Origin: Paludibacter sp.
Lineage (GTDB): Bacteria; Bacteroidota; Bacteroidia; Bacteroidales; Paludibacteraceae
Assembly: GCA_017882285.1 (NCBI GenBank)
Contig: JADGPS010000010.1
Coordinates: forward strand, 1-57,041
Direction of reading: 5' to 3'
DNA: 57,041 bases
The first letter of the stretch is position 1; each line of letters opens with the position of its first letter. The notes beneath the pieces are model-generated. The model searched no databases, was not told the origin of the DNA, and saw only the letters and a list, made by a program, of their open reading frames with translations. Positions 41,634 through 50,139 of the stretch are shown in pieces. The translations under genes were made by a program, and so were the position numbers.

Positions 41634-43532
41634 TTAATCGTCAATTGAAAAAGCTATTGCATCACTCGGCATGCGCCAATCGCCACGCGGTGACAGGTTT
41701 ATTGATCCAACTTTTGGTCCGTCGGGAATGCAGGATCTTTTGAATTGTTGCGCAAAGAACCGACGCAGAAAGGTTTTCAACCATTTTTCAATTACTTCAT
41801 CTTCATAGAGTCCTGAAAATGCGCTTTTTGCTAAGAAAAGTATTTTTGTCGGGCTGAAGCCAAAACGAACCATATAATAAAGGAAGAAATCGTGCAATTC
41901 GTATGGTCCAACAATGTCTTCTGTTTTTTGGGCAATATCACCATTTTGGTCAGCAGGAAGCAATTCCGGACTAACGGGAGTTTCAAGCACATCGTGCAGA
42001 ATTTCTTCTGAAGCTGAATCTAATTGATGAGTTGCCCAATCAACTAAATACCGCACCAATGTTTTTGGAACGCCTGAGTTTACCGCGTACATCGACATGT
42101 GATCGCCATTATAAGTTGCCCAACCCAATGCCAATTCCGACAAATCTCCGGTTCCAATCACCAGTCCATTGTGTTTGTTGGCAAGGTCCATCAGAATTTG
42201 TGTACGTTCACGCGCTTGCGTATTTTCGTAAATCACATCGTGCTGGTTCGGATTGTGGTTTATGTCTTTGAAATGCTGCAAGCAAGCGTCTTTTATCGAG
42301 ATTTCGAGCATGGTAATGCCCAATGACTTCATCAGGTTTACGGCATTATTGTAGGTTCTATTAGTGGTTCCGAATCCGGGCATAGTAATGCCAATAATAC
42401 GTTTGCGGTCGAAACCCAGTTTATCAGCTGTTTTAACGCAAACTAATAAAGCAAGCGTTGAATCCAATCCGCCTGAAATTCCCACAACAACGGTTTCTGC
42501 TTGGGTATGTTTCCACCTTTTTGCCAATCCGCCCACTTGTATCGAGAAGATTTCTTCACAGCTGGCATCACGATTCTTTATTGGTGGAACAAACGGATGT
42601 TTATCAAATTTGCGTTTAAGTTCAAAATGTATGAAGTGTGCATCTTCCAGTTTTACAGTGCGATAAACACGATTCGATTTGTCGGTGATATAGTTGGTGT
42701 TTCGCAAACGGTCGGCCTGAAGTCGTTCAATATCAATGTCACTCACAATCAGTTGCGGTTCAAATGAGAAGCGTTCAGACGAAGCTAACATTTTACCATT
42801 TTCGGCAATGAGTCCGTTTCCTGCATACACCACATCAGTAGTCGATTCACCGTTACCTGCCGAAGCATACACATAACCTGCAATGCAACGAGCAGATTGT
42901 TGTTCAATGAGTTCACGTAAATATTGATGTTTGCCAATTAGTTCGTTGGTGGCCGAAAGGTTGAAAATAATATCGGCACCATGTAATACATGTTGTGAAC
43001 TGGGCGGAATGGGAACCCACAGGTCTTCGCACAATTCAATCCCGAACGAAAACTTTCCATCTCCGAAAAGCAAATCCGTGCCGAATGGAACATTTTCACC
43101 TGAAAGAATTATATTTTGTATGCTTGAATCAGTTGCCGAAGCAAACCAGCGTTTTTCATAGAATTCGTTGTTATTTGGTAAATGTGTTTTTGGAACAACA
43201 CCCAGAACATGTCCGCCTTGCAGCACAACAGCTGCATTGAAAAGTTGACTTTGAATGTGAACAGGCATTCCGACTATGATTACGGATGTAGTTGAAAAAG
43301 TCAACATTTGTAACTCATTCAGCGCTTTTTCGGAATCATCAAGGAGTTGTTGCTGAAAAAATAAATCAGCACAAGTGTAACCGGTAACCGACAATTCGGG
43401 GAAACAAATAACCTGCACCTTTTCTGCTTCACCCTGACGAACCAAATCAGCCATTTTAGAAACATTAAAAGCACAATCGGCAACCCGAAGTTCGGGAATG
43501 GCTGCAGCTACACGTACAAATCCGTTATTCAT
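41634..43532 (-). CDS. nadE: Glutamine-dependent NAD+ synthetase
   Basis: 632 aa from the ATG at 43530-43532; an in-frame TTG at 43542-43544 lies in a palindromic repeat and is rejected. The N-terminal nitrilase-type glutaminase domain shows the Glu-Lys-Cys triad in CFPELSVTGYTC, VVPKTHLPNNNEFYE and FGIELCEDLWVP. The C-terminal synthetase domain has the ATP loop VVGISGGLDSTLAL and TGDLSELALGWATYNGD. It amidates nicotinic acid adenine dinucleotide to NAD. It is probably co-transcribed with the DUF2721 gene upstream and the MscS channel downstream. Confidence 0.95.
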   Translation of the reverse strand: MNNGFVRVAAAIPELRVADCAFNVSKMADLVRQGEAEKVQVICFPELSVTGYTCADLFFQQQLLDDSEKALNELQMLTFSTTSVIIVGMPVHIQSQLFNAAVVLQGGHVLGVVPKTHLPNNNEFYEKRWFASATDSSIQNIILSGENVPFGTDLLFGDGKFSFGIELCEDLWVPIPPSSQHVLHGADIIFNLSATNELIGKHQYLRELIEQQSARCIAGYVYASAGNGESTTDVVYAGNGLIAENGKMLASSERFSFEPQLIVSDIDIERLQADRLRNTNYITDKSNRVYRTVKLEDAHFIHFELKRKFDKHPFVPPIKNRDASCEEIFSIQVGGLAKRWKHTQAETVVVGISGGLDSTLALLVCVKTADKLGFDRKRIIGITMPGFGTTNRTYNNAVNLMKSLGITMLEISIKDACLQHFKDINHNPNQHDVIYENTQARERTQILMDLANKHNGLVIGTGDLSELALGWATYNGDHMSMYAVNSGVPKTLVRYLVDWATHQLDSASEEILHDVLETPVSPELLPADQNGDIAQKTEDIVGPYELHDFFLYYMVRFGFSPTKILFLAKSAFSGLYEDEVIEKWLKTFLRRFFAQQFKRSCIPDGPKVGSINLSPRGDWRMPSDAIAFSIDD

Positions 43533-43536
43533 ATTG

Positions 43537-43622
43537 ACCCCCAACCCCTAAAGGGGAGTTAAATTAGTATTATTTTTTTTTAGTCAGAAAGATGTCTTCA
43601 AGCCCCTTTAGGGGTTTGGGGC
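43537..43622. repeat. Paired palindromic element 4
   Basis: Left arm 43537-43560 and right arm 43601-43622, inverted, each with the CCCCTAAAGGGG-type core. It lies between the DUF2721 gene and nadE. The right arm is translated as the C-terminal residues of the DUF2721 protein. Confidence 0.85.
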
Positions 43623-44026
43623 ACATTATCTTTTATTTTTTCCATATCACTCAGATAAATTTCGAGGGACTTGGCAGAAATCTGAATTTCCCAGACTGAA
43701 AGGGCAAGTGAAATGATTAATAATACCAAAGCCAGCCCAAAAATATAAGCCGAAATCACTTGTAATCCAACATAAATCAAAAACATGGTGGCTACACAAA
43801 GAAGCAAACTGCCAACGCCTAACATCTGCATGTTTTTGGTCAGATAAAGTCGTTTGCGGAGATTCATAATTTGAGCATGTGTCAACGCTGAACGGTCTTC
43901 CATATATCTATCTTTCAGTGTGCGCACCAATTGAGCATACGATAAAAACCTGTTTGTATAAGCCAGTAACAACAGCGATATGGCCGAAAACAAAAAGGTT
44001 GGCGTAATGAGTGTTAGTTCTTGCAT
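43598..44026 (-). CDS. DUF2721 family membrane protein, C terminus formed by a repeat
   Basis: 142 aa from the ATG at 44024-44026 (an upstream in-frame start would precede the family start). Three hydrophobic segments: LITPTFLFSAISLLLLAYTNRFLSY, GVGSLLLCVATMFLIYVGL and FGLALVLLIISLALSVWEI. The hydrophilic loop LVRTLKDRYMEDR and the terminal EIQISAKSLEIYLSDMEKIK are typical of DUF2721, a family of unknown function. The last residues (VPQTPKGA) and the stop codon are encoded by the arm of a paired palindromic element, so the native C terminus was probably replaced or extended. Confidence 0.85.
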   Translation of the reverse strand: MQELTLITPTFLFSAISLLLLAYTNRFLSYAQLVRTLKDRYMEDRSALTHAQIMNLRKRLYLTKNMQMLGVGSLLLCVATMFLIYVGLQVISAYIFGLALVLLIISLALSVWEIQISAKSLEIYLSDMEKIKDNVPQTPKGA

Positions 44027-44090
44027 CTTTATACGAATTAATAACGAATTATACGAATTTCTTATGACCAAATCAACAAATTAACTTTTT

Positions 44091-45308
44091 TCACACGCAA
44101 TGTGCCGGATCATCAACATGATTTTTCATCATCGTCGCAACCTGCCGTCCAAGTTCCAGACAGGCCTGATAATTGTCCTTTTTCAAACCTTGTTTTTCAT
44201 CAACCGAAATTTCAGCTGTTTCCCATTTCATTGTTTCAACAAACGTAGTCAAACGCTTTACTGCTGCGCTTGCCCATGTAAATGAGCCGAAACAACCAAA
44301 AACGCGATTTTTTACTCCACGGATTTCAATTTTACGTAGCAATGAATCAATTTCGGGGTATAATTCGTTGCAATATGTCGGACTACCAACTATTAAGCCT
44401 CTGTATTTGAATATGTCACGAATTATATAGGATGAATCTGTTTTGGAAACATTATGAACAACAATATTTTTAATTCCGCCTTCTGACAATCCCTGAGCCA
44501 CAGTTTCTGCCATTAATTCTGTATTTCCATACATCGAACCATATACAATCACAACTCCTTCTTTGCCTTGATAGCGGCTAAGTTGATCGTAAACGTCAAC
44601 CACTTCAGAAATATTTTCCTTCCAAACCGGACCGTGTGTGCTGCAAATAACCTGAAAATCGACAGACTTTAGTTTTTGTAATGCTTTTTGCACCGGAGAA
44701 CCGTATTTTCCTACTATATTGGCGTAGTATCGCACCATTTCGTCCCAATATCTGTCAATATTCATATCGGCATCCACAATGGCACCGTCCAACGTTCCAA
44801 AAGTGCCAAATGCATCACCCGAAAAGAGAATTTTTTCAGTTTGATCAAAAGTCATTATGGTTTCAGGCCAGTGAACCATGGGTGTAAAAATAAATTCCAG
44901 TTTATGATTCCCCAATTTTAATATTTCACCATCTTTTATTTCTAAGGTATTGTCGTCCAAGCCGTAAAAACCTTGTACCATGCTCAAGGTTTTACTGTTT
45001 CCAACAATTTTCATTTTTGGGAAATATTTCCGTATTAATCGAATTGAGCCGGAGTGATCAGGCTCCATGTGGTTGATAATTAGATAATCAAGAGGTTTTC
45101 CTTGTAATTGAGATTGTATTTTATCAATGAAAATATCACCAAAAGAGATGTCGACAGTATCTATAAGAGCCGTTTTTTCATCCATTATCAAATATGAATT
45201 ATACGAAACACCGTTGGGAAGCGGAAGCATATTTTCAAATTTATGTTTTTGGCGATCATTCACCCCTACATAAAAAATATCTTTTGTAATTTGTTGATTT
45301 TTAAACAT
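44091..45308 (-). CDS. A-type flavodiiron protein (FprA-like)
   Basis: 405 aa. The N-terminal metallo-beta-lactamase-like domain carries the diiron ligands in INHMEPDHSG (H-x-E-x-D-H), MVHWPETIMTFD, FSGDAFGTFG and CSTHGPVW. The C-terminal flavodoxin domain (from about residue 255) starts VVIVYGSMYGNTELMAETVA and has VGSPTYCNELYP and CFGSFTWASAAVKRL. Such proteins reduce O2 and/or NO and protect anaerobes from oxygen. It heads a probable operon with the DUF2721 gene, nadE and the MscS channel; a TATCTTTG -7 box lies at 45378-45385 on its strand. Confidence 0.94.
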   Translation of the reverse strand: MFKNQQITKDIFYVGVNDRQKHKFENMLPLPNGVSYNSYLIMDEKTALIDTVDISFGDIFIDKIQSQLQGKPLDYLIINHMEPDHSGSIRLIRKYFPKMKIVGNSKTLSMVQGFYGLDDNTLEIKDGEILKLGNHKLEFIFTPMVHWPETIMTFDQTEKILFSGDAFGTFGTLDGAIVDADMNIDRYWDEMVRYYANIVGKYGSPVQKALQKLKSVDFQVICSTHGPVWKENISEVVDVYDQLSRYQGKEGVVIVYGSMYGNTELMAETVAQGLSEGGIKNIVVHNVSKTDSSYIIRDIFKYRGLIVGSPTYCNELYPEIDSLLRKIEIRGVKNRVFGCFGSFTWASAAVKRLTTFVETMKWETAEISVDEKQGLKKDNYQACLELGRQVATMMKNHVDDPAHCV

Positions 45309-45377
45309 GTAAATAAATTATTCCGTTTTATAACTACTCTCTTTAAACGCTCAAACCTATACGTTTGTTTCTGACTG

Positions 45378-45385
45378 CAAAGATA
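45378..45385 (-). promoter_or_regulatory. -7 box of the flavodiiron protein operon
   Basis: Minus-strand TATCTTTG, a perfect TAnnTTTG. No well-spaced TTTG found. Leader of about 60 nt. Confidence 0.55.
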
Positions 45386-45506
45386 AAATAATTTTAGCAA
45401 TCCATGAAGTTTATTGTGTAATCGTTTAACTGTTTAACTGTTAAACAGTTGAAAAGTCAAACCCGAAATTTGAATTTGAAACAAAGAACCTTTGAAAGTT
45501 TTTCTT

Positions 45507-45514
45507 TACTTTTG
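45507..45514 (+). promoter_or_regulatory. -7 box upstream of topB
   Basis: TACTTTTG matches the consensus. Transcription would start near 45521, giving an unusually long leader of about 160 nt that holds the three CATAAAGTTT repeats. Confidence 0.5.
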
Positions 45515-45681
45515 CATGAAGAATTGATAGTCTTCTTAGTGCATAAAGTTTTTAAAGTACATAAAGTTTGAAAGTACATAAAGTTTAGATTCTTAACTTT
45601 ATAAATTCTCTATTTAATAGCTTTTTACTTTATAAACTTTCAAACGTTTTCACTCATTACTGTTCACTGATAACTGAAAAT

Positions 45682-47628
45682 ATGATAGTTTGCATTGCCG
45701 AAAAGCCCAGTGTGGCGCGTGATATTGCTGAAGTTTTGGGCGCTAAAACCCGGAAAGACGGCTATATCGAAGGAAACGGATATCAGGTAACCTGGACTTT
45801 CGGCCATCTTTGTGGATTGCTCGAACCACATGAATATGCGCCGGAATGGAAAGCATGGGCGTTGAGCCACCTGCCAATGATTCCAGAGCGATTTGGAATA
45901 AAAGTAATGAACGACAGCGGAATACAAAAGCAATTCCATATTATTGAAACGTTGATGGCTAATGCAGATGAAGTAGTGAATTGCGGTGATGCCGGCCAGG
46001 AAGGAGAATTGATTCAGCGTTGGGTAATGCAAAAAGCTTTGTGTAAATGTCCGGTGAAACGGTTGTGGATTTCTTCACTAACCGAAGAAGCCATACGAGA
46101 AGGATTTACAAAACTTAAAGACCAAAAAGAATTTCAATCGCTTTACGAAGCGGGACTTTCGCGCGCCATTGGCGACTGGTTGTTGGGAATGAATGCCACA
46201 CGTCTTTACACGTTGAAATACGGCAAAAACCGTCAGGTTCTTTCCATCGGACGCGTTCAAACACCAACCTTGGCATTGATTGTAAACCGTCAGTTGGAAA
46301 TTGAACACTTCAAACCGGAAGCGTATTGGGAATTGAAAACCATTTATCGCGATACTGTTTTTTCAGCTTCCAAAGGTCGTTTTTCGAGTGTGGAAGAAGG
46401 AACAAATTTTCTGGAAACGGTAAAGAATGCCGATTTCTTTGTCACCGATATTTCCACCAAAAAAGGAACGGAATCTGCGCCACGACTGTTCGATTTAACT
46501 TCACTGCAGGTGGAATGCAATAAAAAATACGGTTATTCGGCCGACGAAACACTGAAAATTATTCAAAGTCTGTACGAAAAGAAAATAACGACCTATCCAC
46601 GCGTCGATACCACGTATCTGACTGATGATTTGTATCCGAAAATTCCCGAAATTCTGAAAGGAATAAAAGATTACGAGCTACTCACTAAACCTTTGTTGGC
46701 TGGTAAATTGCCAAAAACAAAAAAAGTTTTTGATAATACGAAAGTCACCGATCATCATGCTATCATTCCTACCGGTGTGCATCCAACCGCTTTGACCGAT
46801 CCTGAAAAAAAGGTTTTTGATATGGTAGCACGTCGGTTTATTGCCAACTTTTATCCTGAATGTAAAATTTCAACGACCACGGTGTTGGGTGAAGTGGAAA
46901 AAGTGGAATTCAAGGTGAACGGGAAACAAATTCTCGATCCGGGATGGCGCATTGTTTTCGAAAAAGGAGAAGATAAAGGAACAGGCGAAGGCACAGATAA
47001 AAGCGAAGGATCAGATACTGAAGAAAGCACATTGCCGATATTCGTAAAAGGAGAAAGTGGTACACACGAACCAACTTTAGCCGAGAAATGGACTTCGCCA
47101 CCTAAACCATATACCGAAGCTACGTTACTGCGTGCGATGGAAACTGCCGGAAAACTGGTGGATGATGACGAATTGCGGGATGCGCTGAAAGAAAATGGTA
47201 TCGGACGACCATCAACCCGTGCTGCCATTATAGAAACACTTTTCAAACGCGATTATATCCGTAGAGAAAAGAAAAATCTTATTGCGATGAATACCGGTGT
47301 GGAATTGATACAGATTATTCAGGAAGATTTGTTGAAATCAGCCGAACTGACCGGCCGTTGGGAAAAAAAACTCCGACAAGTAGAACGTGGTGAATATCAG
47401 GCAAAAGATTTTTTGGATGAACTGAAAGCGATGGTGACGCAAATTGTTTTTAACGTGAAGAGCGACAATAGAAGAACCACCCCAACCCCTCTCTCTGAAG
47501 AAAGGGGAACTGAGAGTTACGTTGGAAAAATTTGTCCGGTTTGTGGAAAAGGAATCCTTTTGAAAGGCAATTCGGCTTATGGTTGCAGCGAATGGAAAAA
47601 TGGATGCAGTTACAGATTACCATTTTGA
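45682..47628 (+). CDS. topB: DNA topoisomerase III with in-frame repeat insertion
   Basis: 648 aa type IA topoisomerase. The Toprim domain begins MIVCIAEKPSVARDIAEVLGAK, with the acidic motif GDAGQEGELIQRW; Gly in place of the second Asp is common in TopB proteins. The catalytic tyrosine is in KKITTYPRVDTTYLTDDLY (about residues 306-312). ENGIGRPSTRAAIIETLFKRDY is conserved. A C-terminal single zinc-ribbon-like half (ICPVCGKGILLKGNSAYGCSEWKNGC) ends the protein. Just before it, residues about 599-612 (TTPTPLSEERGTES) are translation of a CCCC-type repeat (47478-47515) inserted in frame. It decatenates DNA and resolves recombination intermediates. Confidence 0.95.
   Translation: MIVCIAEKPSVARDIAEVLGAKTRKDGYIEGNGYQVTWTFGHLCGLLEPHEYAPEWKAWALSHLPMIPERFGIKVMNDSGIQKQFHIIETLMANADEVVNCGDAGQEGELIQRWVMQKALCKCPVKRLWISSLTEEAIREGFTKLKDQKEFQSLYEAGLSRAIGDWLLGMNATRLYTLKYGKNRQVLSIGRVQTPTLALIVNRQLEIEHFKPEAYWELKTIYRDTVFSASKGRFSSVEEGTNFLETVKNADFFVTDISTKKGTESAPRLFDLTSLQVECNKKYGYSADETLKIIQSLYEKKITTYPRVDTTYLTDDLYPKIPEILKGIKDYELLTKPLLAGKLPKTKKVFDNTKVTDHHAIIPTGVHPTALTDPEKKVFDMVARRFIANFYPECKISTTTVLGEVEKVEFKVNGKQILDPGWRIVFEKGEDKGTGEGTDKSEGSDTEESTLPIFVKGESGTHEPTLAEKWTSPPKPYTEATLLRAMETAGKLVDDDELRDALKENGIGRPSTRAAIIETLFKRDYIRREKKNLIAMNTGVELIQIIQEDLLKSAELTGRWEKKLRQVERGEYQAKDFLDELKAMVTQIVFNVKSDNRRTTPTPLSEERGTESYVGKICPVCGKGILLKGNSAYGCSEWKNGCSYRLPF
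47478..47515 (+). repeat. CCCC-type repeat relic inside topB
   Basis: CCCCAACCCCTCTCTCTGAA followed by GAAAGGGGAAC keeps the outer CCCCAACCCC and inner AGGGGAAC of the intergenic elements, with a longer loop. It is in frame and adds about 14 residues between the catalytic core and the zinc-ribbon. Confidence 0.7.
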
Positions 47629-47691
47629 TAAAAACTTATTTTTATATTTAACTGCCAATTGTCAACTATTAATTGTCAACTGAATTTTATG

Positions 47692-47699
47692 TATCTTTG
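47692..47699 (+). promoter_or_regulatory. -7 box of the M16 peptidase unit
   Basis: TATCTTTG matches the consensus; -33 element unclear. The ATG at 47728 follows a 22-nt predicted leader. Confidence 0.55.
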
Positions 47700-47727
47700 C
47701 GCTTCGTTTTTTTTTGAAAGATAACTA

Positions 47728-48948
47728 ATGACATATCAAACATATACTCTCTCCAACGGACTTCGAATCATTCATAAACCCGATCAATCGCCAGTGGCTT
47801 ATTGCGGAATGGTGATAAATACCGGTTCGCGCGATGAAGCTGAAAATGAACAGGGAATGGCGCATTTTATTGAGCACATGTTGTTTAAAGGCACCGAAAA
47901 ACGTCGTTCGGGTCATATTATCAATCGGTTAGAAAATGTGGGCGGTGAGTTGAACGCATATACTTCGAAAGAAGAAACGGTGGTGTATGCCGGCGTATTG
48001 AAGGAATATTTTGAGCGGGCAATGGAACTGGTTTCGGATATCGTTCTTCATTCCAATTTTCCACAAAAAGAGATTGAAAAGGAAGTTGTTATTATTCTTG
48101 ATGAAATTCAATCGTACAATGACAGTCCTTCGGAATTGATTTTTGATGATTTTGAAGAGTTACTTTTTGATAATCACCCGATTGGACATAATATTTTGGG
48201 GAAATCGGAATTGTTAGAGAAATACAGTACCGACGATGCCTTCCGTTTTGTAAAAAAACAGTATCGACCAGAAGAAATGGTGTTTTTCGCGTTGGGCGAT
48301 TTGGATTTCAAGCAATTGGTACGTTGGGCCGAAAAATATTTGAAAACTGAAAATAGAGAACCAAAAACAAGAATGCGAGTTTCGCCAACTTATTATCAAC
48401 CAAATAAAAAAGAGATTAATAAGAATACGCATCAGGTTCATTTTATGATGGGTAACCGAGCGTACGATTTGTACCATCCGAACCGGATGGGAATGTATTT
48501 ATTGAATAATATTCTCGGCGGGCCGGGAATGAACAGTTTGTTGAATTTATCATTGCGCGAAAAACACGGATTGGTTTACAATGTGGAATCGAGTTATCAG
48601 CCGTTTGTCGATACCGGCATGTGGAGTGTTTATTTCGGTTGTGATCCGGAGAATGTGAATCGTTGTGAGCAATTGGTTTACAATGAATTGCAAAAACTTC
48701 GCGAACAATTATTGCCTGAAAATGCATTGAAAAAATATAAATTGCAGTTGGTTGGTCAAATGGCTATTTCGTCCGAACACAAAGAAAATCTAGCGTTGAG
48801 TTTGGGAAAAAGTTTTCTCCATTACGGGAAAATTGATGATTTGGAAACTGTAAAACAAATGATTGAAGCTGTTACAGCTGAACAATTACAGCAAATTGCA
48901 AACGAAATTTTTAATCCGAAAGAACTTTCTGTATTGAAGTACGTTTAG
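47728..48948 (+). CDS. M16-family zinc peptidase (processing-peptidase type)
   Basis: 406 aa. The inverted zinc motif HFIEH is at residues 46-50 in GMAHFIEHMLFKGT, and the distal Glu is in EIEKEVVIILDEI (about 112-124). The second, non-catalytic domain includes the R/Y region around GMNSLLNLSLREKHGLVYNVESSYQPF. It is the approximately 400-aa single-unit type related to mitochondrial processing peptidase beta and PqqL-like enzymes. No signal peptide is visible, so it is probably cytoplasmic. It is followed 2 nt later by the O-methyltransferase gene, so they are co-transcribed. Confidence 0.93.
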   Translation: MTYQTYTLSNGLRIIHKPDQSPVAYCGMVINTGSRDEAENEQGMAHFIEHMLFKGTEKRRSGHIINRLENVGGELNAYTSKEETVVYAGVLKEYFERAMELVSDIVLHSNFPQKEIEKEVVIILDEIQSYNDSPSELIFDDFEELLFDNHPIGHNILGKSELLEKYSTDDAFRFVKKQYRPEEMVFFALGDLDFKQLVRWAEKYLKTENREPKTRMRVSPTYYQPNKKEINKNTHQVHFMMGNRAYDLYHPNRMGMYLLNNILGGPGMNSLLNLSLREKHGLVYNVESSYQPFVDTGMWSVYFGCDPENVNRCEQLVYNELQKLREQLLPENALKKYKLQLVGQMAISSEHKENLALSLGKSFLHYGKIDDLETVKQMIEAVTAEQLQQIANEIFNPKELSVLKYV

Positions 48949-48950
48949 AC

Positions 48951-49577
48951 ATGAATATTGAAGAATATATATTATTACATTCGGATGCAGAACCTGAATA
49001 TCTTGCAAAAGTAAACCGAGCAACGCATTTGAAGTTGATTAATCCCCGCATGTGTTCCGGTCATTTGCAAGGAAGGGTTTTGAGCATGTTTTGCCATATG
49101 ATTAAGCCAAAACGCGTGTTGGAATTGGGAACTTTAACAGGATACTCAGCGTTATGTATGGCCGAAGCTTTACCGGAAGATGCTGTTTTGCACACTATTG
49201 AATGTGATGAAGAACTGGAGGATTTTATACTTCAAAATTTTGCCGGTTCGGATCACGGATACAAAATAAAACTTCATATTGGCGATGCACTGACTGAGAT
49301 TAAAAAGTTGGATGAAATTTTCGATTTGGTTTTTATTGATGCCGATAAACGTGAATATCTGGCTTATTATGAGGCTATTTTGCCAAAGCTGATTGCGGGT
49401 GGATTTATTCTTGCCGATAACACTTTGTGGGATGGAAAAGTGCTGAAAGCGGTCGATTCAAATGATAAACAAACCATTGAAATAATGAAGTTTAATGACT
49501 TTGTGGCAAAAGATTCGCGTGTTGAAAAAGTGATGTTACCGTTGCGGGATGGATTGACGATAATCAGAAAAAGATGA
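48951..49577 (+). CDS. SAM-dependent O-methyltransferase (COMT-like)
   Basis: 208 aa. The class I Rossmann methyltransferase of the catechol-O-methyltransferase type (methyltransferase family 3) is indicated by RVLELGTLTGYSALCMAEALP (SAM motif I), LHTIECDEELEDF, the DLVFIDADKREYLAYYE metal/active-site segment, and GGFILADNTLWDGKVL. The physiological substrate is unknown. Its start is 2 nt after the M16 peptidase stop. The TGA stop (49575-49577) overlaps the first bases of a paired palindromic element. Confidence 0.92.
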   Translation: MNIEEYILLHSDAEPEYLAKVNRATHLKLINPRMCSGHLQGRVLSMFCHMIKPKRVLELGTLTGYSALCMAEALPEDAVLHTIECDEELEDFILQNFAGSDHGYKIKLHIGDALTEIKKLDEIFDLVFIDADKREYLAYYEAILPKLIAGGFILADNTLWDGKVLKAVDSNDKQTIEIMKFNDFVAKDSRVEKVMLPLRDGLTIIRKR

Positions 49578-49663
49578 CCCCTAACCCCTAAAGGGGAACT
49601 GGATTAGATTCTTTAAAAATTTTAAATAAGAGTAACTTAAACTCCCCTTTAGGGGTTGGGGGC
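49576..49663. repeat. Paired palindromic element 5
   Basis: Left arm 49576-49600 and right arm 49641-49663, inverted, with CCCCTAAAGGGG-type cores. The left arm overlaps the methyltransferase stop codon; the right arm ends 4 nt before the thioesterase ATG. Confidence 0.85.
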
Positions 49664-49667
49664 ATAT

Positions 49668-50078
49668 ATGTATATTTTCGAATTAGAATTAAAAGTACGC
49701 GATTACGAGTGTGATATACAAGGAATTGTAAATAATTCGGTGTATCAGAATTATTTGGAACATACTCGTCACGAGTTTTTGGAGGAAAACAATATCAGCT
49801 TTGCCGAATTGCACGATAGAGGTATCGATGCTATGGTTTCAAGCATTGAAATTGCGTATAAAACTCCTTTGCGTCCCGGCGATAATTTTATTTCAAAACT
49901 GTATGTTACAAAAGAAGGTGTTCGGTACATTTTTCATCAGGTAATATGTCGTAAGTCCGATAACAAACTGGTTATTAAAGCTAAAGTGCATGCAGTAGTA
50001 GTGATTAATGGAAAACTGGCGAGTTCACTTCCTGAGTTTGATGATCTTGTTATTCGCAGTCAGGCAAAATATGAATAA
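49668..50078 (+). CDS. Hotdog-fold acyl-CoA thioesterase (YbgC/4HBT-like)
   Basis: 136 aa from the ATG at 49668; an in-frame TTG at 49656 lies within the repeat arm and is rejected. LKVRDYECDIQGIVNNSVYQNYLEHTRHEFL is the 4HBT-type motif with the catalytic Asp in the CDIQGIVNN turn. The remainder (SIEIAYKTPLRPGDNFISKLYV, VVVINGKLASSLPEF) fits the hotdog strand order. The family hydrolyses acyl-CoAs; substrate not predictable. Transcribed with the SufT-like gene and lpxH. Confidence 0.88.
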   Translation: MYIFELELKVRDYECDIQGIVNNSVYQNYLEHTRHEFLEENNISFAELHDRGIDAMVSSIEIAYKTPLRPGDNFISKLYVTKEGVRYIFHQVICRKSDNKLVIKAKVHAVVVINGKLASSLPEFDDLVIRSQAKYE

Positions 50079-50139
50079 ACTATTTTACCATTTTGCTTGT
50101 TTATCAATTTTGAAACTGTTGACTGCTAACTGAAACAAC

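Larger units (their letters stand above)
45309..45681. other. 373-bp divergent gene-free region between fprA-like gene and topB
   Basis: No gene seen. It contains the minus-strand -7 box for the flavodiiron gene (45378-45385), a perfect 10-bp inverted repeat AACTGTTTAA-CTG-TTAAACAGTT (45428-45450), the topB -7 box (45507-45514), and three near-identical AGTACATAAAGTTT copies (45538-45550, 45556-45569, 45573-45586). An inverted relative of these lies near 45628-45646, followed by a CAGTTATCAGTGAACAGT repeat (45659-45678, inverted). Confidence 0.7.

Noticed and set aside
40029-43240. Several antisense ORFs over the Sua5-like, MscS and nadE genes
   Set aside because: They mirror the codon structure of conserved genes and show no recognisable domains.
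45990-46020. Defective Toprim motif in topB (DAG instead of DxD)
   Set aside because: Gly at the second acidic position is common in TopB proteins, so this is not a sign of inactivity.
47470-47530. Frameshift in topB at the repeat-like segment
   Set aside because: The frame is continuous from catalytic core to zinc-ribbon; the insert is in frame.
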